NCBI GenBank assembly: GCA_949128115.1
Contig: OX421966.1
Location: 36,411,042 to 36,475,041 of the forward strand
Direction of reading: 5' to 3'
DNA length: 64,000 nt
DNA from: Anaspis maculata
Taxonomy: Eukaryota > Arthropoda > Insecta > Coleoptera > Scraptiidae
Within the stretch, counting starts at the first letter, position 1; every line of letters starts with the position of its first letter. The notes under the pieces were generated by a model. The model ran no database searches. It was not told the origin of the DNA and worked only from the letters and a program-made list of their open reading frames with translations. Positions 54,126-64,000 of the stretch are shown piece after piece. A program made the translations under genes and the position numbers.

Positions 54126-56146
54126 CAGGGTGGTCCAGGTTATAGTAGCAATAATTCACCATTCGATGGTCCATCAGAATCTAGGTCGACATGCATGATG
54201 TAATTTTTCTCCAAAACGCTTCCTAAGGGAGATAGAGCCCTCCAAAGTTCAGTTTAAATCTTTTTTTTTGCAATAACTCTCAAGTCATTGAAGCGATTTT
54301 GACCAAATTTGGTACAAATGCTTACGAAATAGATATTCATCACTTGACGTAGATAAGTTTTGTCAAAATTGTCCAGTGGCGTAGATACGGGGAAATTGTT
54401 CAACTTCTCCCAACCCATTTTCTACGCCACTGGATATTTTTGGAAAATTATACTTTTTTCAATTCCTTGTTCAATTTTAAAAAAAAGTTACTCTTGTAAA
54501 ATTTTGATTAGAGGCTTCATTTCCGAGATATTTGGATTTGAAACTTTGGAAAACGCCTCGAAATCGCGACTTTCAAGGGCCTAAAAATTGAAATCCAAGA
54601 AAACTCATGATTCCTCAACTGGAATAAGTTTTCTAGGTCGTTTAAGTTGATTCACTGTCATTTTTTGCTAAGAAACGAGGCGTTTTCAGAGAAAAACAAT
54701 TTGGGCTCTGGAAAGTGACGATTTCGAGATGTTATCCAAAGTTTTAAACCCAAATATCTTGAAAATCAAGCCTCTAATCAAAATTTCACAAGAGTAACTT
54801 TTTTTTTTCAAAATTGAACAAGGAATTCAAAAAAAAATAATTTTTCAAAAATATTCAGTAGCGTACAGAACACGGTGTGAGAAGTAAAACAAATCCTCCG
54901 TATCTACGCCATTGGACAATTTTGACAAAGTTATCTACGTCAAGTGATGGGTATATTTATTTTATATACAGGGTGATTTTTTGAAAAGTTTCCACCCCTT
55001 GTTTCTCGCCGCCAAAATGTTTTACAGGAAAACGCCGAAACAGGTCAATTTTTGTTTCGAGGGGGTCATCTAGAGCACATATCACCAAATTTTTATCTTG
55101 AACCCCTTCGCCCCCGCCCCACCCTGCTTTAAAATTTCAAATAGCATGACCTACTTTGTGATACATCAAATTGAAGGCAATAAAATTCTCTTTCCGTTAA
55201 ACATATTTCAATTTTTTTTAAACCACCCCTCAACCCTTCTGAAAATCCTCTTTTCGTTAATGGAAGGACAATGTTCCTCCTATAAACTCTTGATTCCTGA
55301 GAAATAGACTTCCCAGCAAAAACAGGTCGATTCTTATTTCAATGGGGTCATCTTAGACACGAGTGGCCAAATTTTTATCTTCAACCCCTTCGCCCTCACC
55401 CTACCTTACTTTGAAATTTCGAATAGCATTATCTATCTTGTGATACATGAAATTGAAGGCAATAAAACTCTTTCCGCCAAACATATTTCTATTTTTTTTA
55501 AACCACCCCTTTAAAGTAGGGTAGGGTGGAGGCGAAGGGGTTGAAGATAAAAGTTTGGCCACTCGTGTCTAAGATGACCCCATTGAAATAAGAATCGACC
55601 TGTTTTTGCTGGGAAGTCTATTTCTCAGGAATCAAGAGTTTATAGGGGGAACATTGTCCTTCCATTAACGAAAAGAGGATTTTCAGAAGGGTTGAGGGGT
55701 GGTTTAAAAAAATTTGAAATATGTTTAACGGAAAGAGAATTTTATTGCCTTTAATTTGATGTATCACAAAGTAGGTCATGCTATTTGAAATTTTAAAGCA
55801 GGGTGGGGCGGGGGCGAAGGGGTTCAAGATAAAAATTTGATGATATGTGCTCTAGATGACCCCCTCGAAACAAAAATTGACCTGTTTCGGCGTTTTCCTG
55901 TTAAACATTTTGGCGGCGAGAAACAAGGGGTGGAAACTTTTCAAAAAATCACCCTGTATATTTGTACCAAAATTTGGTCGAAATCGCTATGATGACTTAA
56001 GAGTTATTGCAAAAAGATGATTTTGAAAGCTGAACTTTGAAGGGCTGTATCTCTGTTAGGAAGCGTTTAAGAAAAAAATTAAATTATGCATGTCGACCTG
56101 GTTTTCGAATAGTGAATTATTGCTACTATAACCTGGACCAACCCTG
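54126..56146. mobile_element. Palindromic element interrupted by another (outer)
   Basis: Ends TA/CAGGGTGGTCCAGGTTATAG and CTATAACCTGGACCAACCCTG/TA. The first half (54126-54966) includes a palindromic core centred at 54641. Removing the inner element (54969-55956 plus one TA) leaves 1,031 bp whose midpoint is also 54641, which shows the inner element is a later insertion. Confidence 0.9.
54969..55956. mobile_element. Inner palindromic element, 988 bp, TA-flanked
   Basis: TA/CAGGGTGATTTTTTGAAAAG at the left and CTTTTCAAAAAATCACCCTG/TA at the right. The arms stay nearly identical through CACCCCTTGTTTCTCGCCGC and TGACCTACTTTGTGATACAT, and their inverses. The centre near 55.46 kb holds a second, diverged round of the same GATACAT module. 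Confidence 0.93.
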
Positions 56147-56149
56147 TAT

Positions 56150-57720
56150 ATCCGTCGAAATCGAGGTCGAAATCTCAATATTTTTCATACTTGAAGGCTA
56201 TGTAGGGAAACACTGCAGAAAGATAAAAATATATATTAATATTAAATACAGCAATTAACGCAATAATAGCTGAGTCGCAGAAGCGCCGCTCGTTCTTCTA
56301 CCTCTGCTCTCAACGCTCTGCCAGAGGGCGCTCTGCCGCTCTGTGGCTTAGGGAACCTGATTATCACGCGACCGGTCGGCCGGCGTAAGGGTACCGCATT
56401 CTGGCTGAGCGTTTGTTTACTAAATGGCCTCACGGAGTTAGGGAGTGACAGCTGTCGGTCACGGAAGGCCATAGGCGTCCGTCCCAGCGGGTTCTAGCTG
56501 TCAAGAGCGTGTTTATTTTGGATTTAGGTGTACAAATTTGTGTGAGAGGTGGATATGACTTGCCCGATGAGTTTCAAAACACGTCTTTTATGCCGCTATA
56601 TGCATGAAATTTTCATGTATGTTCGGTTGCGGACATCAAGCAACAGCACCGGACCCCGCAAATTTCCTTTTCTCTCCGCTCATGATAAATTTTGACACAT
56701 AGCTGAATTTTAGCCCCTCCCATCGGCCCTTAGCAACGGATGATTGCGTAACCCTTGTACAGCCAAAGCTGTCGATAATCTAGCAACCCTACTGTGGCTC
56801 TGCCGTGCTGTCGTCGTTCTCCACTTCTCCTCCACTCCTATTGGCTCTCGTATTGGCGCGACTTCACAGGTCCGTCTCCATCAGCGCCGGAAGACAGGAG
56901 TGACAGGACCGTAACTAGGACTGTCCTTGTAGTAGGGGCACAATAGGGGCCTCCAGCGTATACATACTTTATTCCATTCCATATGGTGGTTTGGGGCCGG
57001 GAAAGTTAAATGCCCATGAGTAAATGACATACCTACCTAGATGAGCTTTATTTTGCTCTTTGTCTCGATCTCCACCTCCATAAACATTGGCCCAGTGAAA
57101 AGTGAACAAAGTGCATGATCATCTACATCTTAGATGATTATATACTGACTGGACATGGGCAACCCTGTACAAAACAAACAGGTCTGCACTCTGCACAATT
57201 AATTACCTACTGCACATCGTCGGTTTGCCGGTTGTACGAACGCCCTCTGGGTTGTACACGGCTGCACACCACGGCTGCACACTGGCACAGCTGTACGGTA
57301 GTTCGGTAGTCTGTAGTTTGTGGCTGTACCTATTCTATTCGTATGAGAATTGTTTAGTATATGAGGCAGCTCTTTGTAAATTTGTCGGAAAAGCAATAAA
57401 TAACAAAAAACTCAATGAATTAATGGAAATGTGTTTTGACTTGCTTTTCATCCAGTGGTGCTTAAAAGTGTGAGGTGATGACTGTTAAGGTGTTTAGTGC
57501 AGAGCTCCCACTTTGGAACGAAAATTTCCAGGAGATTCAGAACTCAGAGGAAGAAATACGAATTCGATCTCGAATTCGATCAACAATCTGGCTATAAACG
57601 TTTGTGGGCTTCTGCATGACAACTTTAGGTATATCCGCGGGTATGTCGCTCAAGACCTTTTGTTTTATTTTCTTTTGAAGCTTTCCTCTCCAGGCTCGCA
57701 CTGGTAAAAGTGTACCTACA
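56150..57720. other. Single-copy-looking DNA with a GC-rich island
   Basis: 56260-56950 is distinctly GC- and CpG-rich compared with its flanks (GCGACCGGTCGGCCGGCG at 56368-56385, CCAGAGGGCGCTCTGCCG at 56322-56339). No palindrome or repeat partner was found in the window. It could be a promoter or first exon of a gene to the right, but no spliced frame was recognised. 57170-57310 has several GCTGCACAC-type short repeats. Confidence 0.45.
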
Positions 57721-57722
57721 TA

Positions 57723-60700
57723 GTCCAGGACCGTTTGATAATTTTATATGGTAGAGGTAGACATCTTTGATATAAAGCTGAGTTTTTGCAGAGACGTTCG
57801 GAAGCATGTTCTTATTCACCAAAAAAAAGTCCCCAAGTGTCCCGTTGGCGCTAGCCAAGTTATGGGGTGAAAACCGCCCCTAAAAGTGACACGGTGCTGG
57901 TTTTTCTCATTTTTCTGCCAAACGGTCACTTGCACGTAAAATAAGTATAGGACTCAAAATATTCCTCACTAAATTCTGCATCGAAAAGGTTCTATCAACC
58001 ACATGCCTAGGTCCCACCCAATTCGCGTAAACAGCGGTTGAAGTGGGGGGTAGTTTCAAGCGCGTCACGAGAAATTTATGTAACGCTGTGTTTCAAGGTA
58101 GATATCTGATAAATGGCTGATCTGACAAAAAAACCGTTGGGAACGAAATTGCTCATCATCATGTTTTGCACACGATGCATGAGTTTTCAATCCCTTTGGA
58201 AAATTTTTTTTGGGTTATATCACGAAAAAGTGCTCTATATGCAATGTAGAAATTTCAAATAAATTGAAATTTCACAATCGCTTTTGGTCCTAAGAGGCCG
58301 CTCTTTGACACTGGTCATCACTGATATATTCTTAGTCAAATAAGAAAAGTCCCCGCCCGTCCTTCCCACATTAACCAAGTTTTGAGGGGGTAAACCACCC
58401 TTAAAGTGACTTCCAACTGGTTTTTCTCAATTTTCGGCTAAACGGTTGCTCAAATGCAAAATTGGTAGGTGACCAAAAATATTCCTGAGTAAATTTTGCA
58501 TCGAAAAGGTCGTATACACTATTCAGCCAACTTCCACCCAGCTCTTGCAATCACCGTTCGAAGTTCTACAAGTTCGAAGAGCGCGATTTAGACACCCGCT
58601 CCGACGCCGCTTAATAGCGGATATCTCAAAAACGGCTTGTTGTAGAATAAAAATGGAGGAGGTTTAATTTATGGGGAAAAATATGTTTCATGAGGTGCGG
58701 GTAATGATTTTTGGTTTTACGGATGATATGAATGAGTTTCAGCGGTTCCTAAATCGTCTCCCAAATAAGAAAAATCAAAAATTTCCTGGTTATGTGCCTG
58801 TTAAACACAGATTTTTTTGTAAGTGATCAATATATAAATTTTAAATTGCCCATCGCTGAATTGGCAAAGAATTGTGCATCGAATGAAGTTTTGCTCATTT
58901 GGCTGGTCTTAACCTAAGCTGTGCAAAACACGTACAAAGTTTAGGGTAATTCCGAACACGCAGAGAAAAACTTGTATAACTCCGTCTATAGAAGCGTGTA
59001 TCTCAAAACTGGCTGGTTTAACAGAAAAATGCACCAAAAAAAATTGATAGAGTGGAGTGTCCTCTACAAGAGGCATATCTTGTTTTTCCTCTAATTCAAA
59101 AATTTCATGAGCTACGCTCGTTTTTCATAAGAATCTCGAAGGAAATAGAGATTTCACGCTGGGTTTTGCATTTTGCCCTTTTACAATGAATTATATATAT
59201 TTAAAATGTCTAGAACAATAATTTCCATCAGGGGGATCACAAAAATGGTGACTAGCAATGAAATAATAATAATACTAATAATAATAATGATAGTAATGGT
59301 AACAACACAAATTTAAAAAAAAACTGGTTATCCCAAATCCACCGAGTACAGCAGCCGAAGGCTGTGGAAAAAGACGCCTTTGAATTGTCATAATAATAGT
59401 AATAATAATAAATTGACTTTATTTCCAGGCGGCATCCAGCACAGTGCTGCTCTTCCAGCACTGTGCTGAATGCTGAATGAGTGATGTACCTACTTTTACA
59501 CTGATTTTCCAATAACACGTTTACGTCATTGTCCTTCGAATCAAATATGATTGTTCTTATTCTTGATAAATCAGTGTACAATATGACAGTTCGAATACGT
59601 TGTTTTTTACAGCCTTGATGGATGCTGTCCTCGGTGGACTTGAGAAATCCAGTTTTTTTTTTAAATTTGTGTTGTTACCATTACTATCATTATTATTATT
59701 AGTATTATTATTATTACATTGCAAGTCACCATTTTTGTGATACCCTTAATGGAAATTATTGTTCTAGACATTTTAAATATATATAATTCATTGTAAAAGG
59801 GCAAAATGCAAAACCCAGCGTGAAATCTCTATTTCCTTCGAGATTCTTATGAAAAACGAGCGTAGCTCATGAAATTTTTGAATAAGAGAAAAAACAAGAT
59901 ATGCCTCTTGTAGAGGACACTCCACTCTATCAATTCTTTCTTGGTGCATTTTTCTGTTAAACCAGCCAGTTTTGAGATACACGCTTCTATAGACGGAGTT
60001 ATACAAGTTTTTCTCTGCGTGTTCGGAATTACCCTAAACTTTGTACGTGTTTTGCACAGCTCAGGTTAAGACCAGCCAAATGAACAAAACTTCATTCGAT
60101 GCACAATTCTTTGCCAATTCAGCGATGGGCAATTTAAAATTTATATATTGATCACTTACAAAAAAGTCTGTGTTTAACAGGCACATAACCAGGAAATTTT
60201 TGATTTTTCTTATTTGGGAGACGATTTAGGAACCGCTGAAACTCATTCATATCATCCGTAAAACTAAAAATCATTACCCGCACCTCATGAAACATATTTT
60301 GCCCCATAAATTAAACCTCTTCAATTTTTATTCTACAACAAGCCGTTTTTGAGATATCCGCTATTAAGCGGCGTCGGAGCGGGTGTCTAAATCGCGCTCT
60401 TCGAACTTGTAGAACTTCGAACGGTGATTGCAAGAGCTGGGTGGAAGTTGGCTGAATAGTGTATACGACCTTTTCGATGCAAAATTTACTCAGGAATATT
60501 TTTGGTCACCTACCAATTTTGCATTTGAGCAACCGTTCAGCCGAAAATTGAGAAAAACCAGTTGGAAGTCACTTTGAGGGTGGTTTACCCCCTCAAAACT
60601 TGGTTAATGTGGGGAGGACGGGCGGGGACTTTTTTTATTTGACTAAGAATATATCAGTGATGACCAGTGTCAAAGAGCGGCCTTTTAGGACCAAAAGCGA

Positions 60701-61244
60701 TTGTGAAATTTCAATTTATTTGAAATTTCTACATTGCATATAGGGCACTTTTTCGTGATATAACCCAAAAAAATTTTTCCGAAGGGATTGAAAACTCATG
60801 CATCGTGTGCAGAACATGATGATGAGCAATTTCGTTCACAACGGTTTTTTTGTCAGATCAGTCATTTATCAGATATCTACCTTGAAACACAGCGTTACAA
60901 AAATTTCTCGTGACGCGCTTGAAACTACCCCCCACTTCAACCGCTGTTTACGCGAATTGGGTGGGACCTAGGTATGTGGTTGATAGAACCTTTTCGATGC
61001 AGAATTTAGTGGGAAATATTTTGAGTCCGATACTTATTTTACGTGCAAGTGACCGTTTGGCAGAAAAATGAGAAAAACCAGCACCGTGTCACTTTTAGGG
61101 GCGGTTTTCACCCCATAACTCGGCTAGCGCCAACGGGACACTTGGGGACTTTTTTTTGGTAAATAAGAACATGCTTCCGAACGTCTCTGCAAAAACTCAG
61201 CTTTATATCAAAGATGTCTACCTCATTTCAAATCGGTCCTGGAC
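57723..61244. mobile_element. 3.5-kb palindrome with 1.6-kb arms
   Basis: GTCCAGGACCG (57723) and CGGTCCTGGAC (ends 61244) are inverse and flanked by TA on both sides. Arms 57723-59325 and about 59648-61244 match nearly base for base (for example TACACGCTTCTATAGACGGA near 59980 against its inverse near 58985). The 320-bp spacer contains the hairpin CAGCACAGTGCTG/CAGCACTGTGCTG (59437-59468) and ATT/AAT trinucleotide runs flank it. There is no recognised transposase. Confidence 0.93.
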
Positions 61245-61502
61245 TATACAGTGCGAAACTGAAAACCTCGGTGAAACCACTACTTATGTACCTATTGTAA
61301 TATTACTAATATTTGTAATTATTGGGGAGTTTGCGTGCCCACGTACGTACGACGTAGGTAACGTAACTTTCAACGTGAAAATTGGCGAGTCTGTTATCTA
61401 CAATTCATTAGTTACAAGGGAGCTTTCACGTTCTACGTTGCGTTACGTCGCACGTCCAATGAAATCGCAAACTTCCTATTGTGTATTCACGTTCACGTTA
61501 TA

Positions 61503-62300
61503 CAGGGTGTTTTAACGATGATAGCATAAAATTCAACTGTAAGTAGATCCCGTCAAACTATGGCGAAAACCTCTATACTCGCCTCTATACCTACCACTTT
61601 GCAAAGTTCGGCCTAGTGACGAAGTACAGCCCTTCAAAGTTCGTTTTTTTTCGGATTTCAAAAATGCTACTCATCAGGAACGTATCGACAAATTTAGCTT
61701 TATAACTCGCTTTAGTTTTGAGGGTCTACAATTTGCACTAAAATACCTGACCCTGCTGAAGCTCAAGAACATAGACACGTTCATTGTGAATTCTCTCAAA
61801 TTGCGCGCCTTCACCAGGAATGAATGAGGTCTCCATTTGGTTTTTTTTCTTTTTTTTCATAGTTTGATTATTCCTGTATGTTTCAATTCTATTACACGAA
61901 ATACTTGTTTTTTTTTCTGTTACTATTTCTGTTGTTCCCAATCACTGGGAGCATTTAATTTTATTCCACTTTATTTGCTTATTTGTTAATAAGAATCTTT
62001 GTTAATCATTATTTTCAACGTGGTTGCATTTAACTTAATTTGTTTTTTTTCCACTCATTGTTATTTGGGCTAAGCCTCGGGCTAAGCCCATAAGAAACAA
62101 TAAAGTTATTTATTATTTATTATTATTAACTCGCTTTATGATTCAACATAAGCTGGTTTGTCATAGTTTTCTATCAACCTGCCAAATTTTGAAAGAATTT
62201 GATCAGTCGTGGCGTAGAAGTTATGAGGGGTCACCTCAAGCACAGAATAATAATACCTCAAGTCAACTTTTCTATGGATGTTTCTACATTATTGATCCTT
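61503..62300. repeat. One-ended CAGGGTG element carrying a retroposon
   Basis: TA/CAGGGTGTTTTAACGATG starts at 61503. After the inserted retroposon, ATAAGCTGGTTTGTCATAG then ACCTGCCAAATTTTGAAAGA (about 62147-62200) matches the arm of the palindrome at 53431-53907. The matching right end was not found. Confidence 0.55.
61715..62126 (+). mobile_element. 5'-truncated retroposon (LINE-like 3' end)
   Basis: Flanked by a perfect 12-bp duplication TAACTCGCTTTA (61703-61714 and 62127-62138). The 3' end is GGGCTAAGCCTCGGGCTAAG then AACAATAAAG and a TTATTTATTATT tail, typical of 3' ends of insect non-LTR elements. The first 110 bp read open (LQFALKYLTLLKLKNIDTF) to a TGA, possibly the end of an ORF2; this last point is weak. 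Confidence 0.75.
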
Positions 62301-62312
62301 CCATCCATCCCA

Positions 62313-63075
62313 AAAATAAAATTTCAAATGACACTACCTACCTTGCGATACATCAAATTGGAGAAAATTAAATTCTCTTTTTGAAAAAGATATTTTCAAA
62401 AAAATTTAACTCTACCCCCCTTCTCCCTAAAAATTTTCGGAGTGTCCCTTTCAATATTCTGGACCCCTCAATTTTCTTCAGTTTAGTCAGCATCATCCTG
62501 AATAGCTTAAAAGAAGAGAATTTTCGGTGGAAAAAAGTGCCACCCAAATTGACCTCATTGCTCTCCCCCACCTCAACTTTAAAATTTAACAAAATACCAC
62601 CCACTTTATGATACATCTAATTAAAGGAAATGGAATTCTCTTTCTAAAAACAATTTTTTTGAAATTTTCAACCCCTTCTCCATTTAACTGGACATTTGGA
62701 GTATTTTAGTAGGAAAACGGGGGTTTCAAAAATTTCGAAAAAATTGTGCCCATGGAGAGAATTCAATTCCCTTTCATTTGATGTATCACAAAGTAGGTAT
62801 TGTCATTTTAGATTTTTGAGGTGAGGAGGGGGGAGCGAAGGGGTGAATTTGGGTGGCACTTTTTCCATAGAAAATTTTCTCTTTCGATGCTGTGCAGGAT
62901 GACGTTGACTGCATTGAAGAGAATTGAGAGGTCAAGAATATTTAATTGGACACTCAGAGGATTTAGGGGGGAAGAGGAGTGGGGTCAAAAATTTTAGAAA
63001 TATTTTTTCAGAAAGAGTTGAAAAACTTCTGTTGAATTTAATGTATCGCAAAGAAGAGTGTCATTTGTAATTTCC
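62313..63075. repeat. Inverted repeat, about 370-bp arms
   Basis: AAATTTCAAATGACACTACC pairs with GAAGAGTGTCATTTGTAATTT-type text at the right. GTCAGCATCATCCTGAATAG pairs with the CTGTGCAGGATGACGTTGAC region. Two GATACATCTAATT / TGATGTATCACAAAG modules flank the centre (about 62.69 kb). One arm recurs diverged at 12205-12440. Confidence 0.8.
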
Positions 63076-63117
63076 GAGGGGCCAACCACTCCGAGAATAC
63101 CTGTACAAAATGTTCAG

Positions 63118-63280
63118 AATACTTAGGAAATACTAGGGACTACTTGGAGAATACTAGGAAATATATGGAAATACCGGGAATATTCGGGAATACTCGGGAA
63201 TACTTGGGAATACATGGGAATACTCGGGAAAATGCGGGAATATCAGGAAATATCTAGGAATACCTAGAAAATACTTGTAT
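63118..63280. repeat. Degenerate 10-bp minisatellite
   Basis: About 15 units of GGGAATACTC / GGAAATACTA type. Not coding. Confidence 0.85.
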
Positions 63281-63644
63281 CAGAAAATCTCAACAGAGAT
63301 AGGGAGACGAGCCGTTTCCGTTCGAAAATTTCGTCGTTCGAGAGAAAAACAAGACAGAGAGAACAACACAGTTCGAGGGTAAAAGAATCGGTGCTGTGAA
63401 TTTCTGGGAAAAAGCGTTAATAAAGGGAAGTGTAGACCAAATTGTCATTCATTTTTAAGCATTGCTCCTCCTGATACATGCGTAAAATAGTAGTAATATT
63501 TATACGAGAACTTTCATAGAATTAACAGCTATTATTACCTATTTTGATCTTGTTCACCTAATCTGAAAAATATTGTAGATTAGCTCGAAATTCGTGTGGA
63601 AATATTATCAGGTACCTGTGTGGCGAGGTATATGGCATAATAAA

Positions 63645-64000
63645 CAAGTGAATATCCCCTCACGTGCGTGAGTCGTAATAGCGCATTTTCTTAGGGCAGA
63701 TCTGTCATTGATGAAAGTCAAGGTTGAAAATAAGAATGTTCATACGAGGCAAGAGTAAGTTTCATGTCAATCGTTCCACTAAATAAATGAGAGATTTCAA
63801 GGTGGCGGCGGAACCATAAAATTCAGTTTGAAAATAAGAATGATCATACTATCATACTTGACAACGGTAAGTTTCAAGTTCCATGAAAATCGTTCCACTG
63901 ATAAGAAATTCCAATATGGCGGCCAAGATGGCGGCAAAACCATGAAATTCAGTGGAACGATTTTCATGGAACTTGGAACTTACCCTTGTCTCGTATGTTC
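63645..64000. repeat. Second copy of the GGCGGCCAAGATGG minisatellite repeat
   Basis: Begins AAGTGAATATCCCCTC as at 14840 and has the same ATAGCGCATTTTCTTAG and repeat units. At 63950 the unit is followed at once by its inverse (GTGGAACGATTTTCATGGAA), so a palindrome starts here and runs past the window's end. Confidence 0.8.

Noticed and set aside
56610..56700. THAP-like CMFGCGHQ segment in the GC-rich island
   Set aside because: Only one Cys-x(n)-Cys pair in a short frame that soon stops; no downstream Cys-His pair was found.

Overview
The window looks like AT-rich nuclear DNA of an arthropod, most likely an insect; I cannot place it further. The reasons are three conserved metazoan genes with GT-AG introns, animal AATAAA signals, introns that are either 50-65 bp or many kilobases long, and a heavy load of DNA-transposon palindromes. 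No bacterial, plasmid, phage or CRISPR features were seen.

Three protein genes can be rebuilt completely from exons that join in phase. (1) A PPTC7-type mitochondrial PP2C phosphatase lies on + (CDS 8234-35465, five exons, 306 aa). (2) A Derlin-2-type ER-associated degradation protein lies on - (CDS 44206 down to 36937, five exons, 245 aa). (3) A PITPNC1/RdgB-beta phosphatidylinositol transfer protein lies on + (CDS 44686-48744, six exons, 296 aa). PPTC7 and the Derlin converge, and their likely poly(A) signals lie about 30 bp apart near 36.75 kb. The Derlin and the transfer protein diverge from a shared 479-bp intergenic promoter. The three do not form a pathway; they are ordinary housekeeping or signalling genes.

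Almost everything else is repeat, much of it long inverted repeats (fold-back elements) of 0.15-5.3 kb. At many of them the ends show the same rule: TA, then CAG(G)GTG at the left and CAC(C)CTG, then TA at the right. This looks like a TA target-site duplication and suggests non-autonomous Tc1/mariner-like elements. Several are nested, and the nesting can be proved internally, either because one palindrome arm serves as the empty site for the other or because removing an insert restores exact symmetry. The clearest single case is at 30023-30799. It is a TA-flanked element whose arms are arrays of 21-bp repeats, inserted in a dispersed repeat whose intact copies elsewhere in the window show the empty site. 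A hAT element with a perfect 8-bp duplication (15531-16751) and a retroposon 3' end with a 12-bp duplication (61715-62126) are also clear.

Layout: 1-7.8 kb repeats, including a 5.3-kb nested palindrome; 7.8-8.5 kb PPTC7 promoter and exon 1; 8.5-35.4 kb PPTC7 introns full of palindromes with four small exons; 35.5-36.9 kb converging 3' ends; 36.9-44.2 kb Derlin; 44.2-48.7 kb transfer protein; 48.7-64 kb no recognised gene, with one GC-rich single-copy-looking island (56.26-56.95 kb) between large palindromes.
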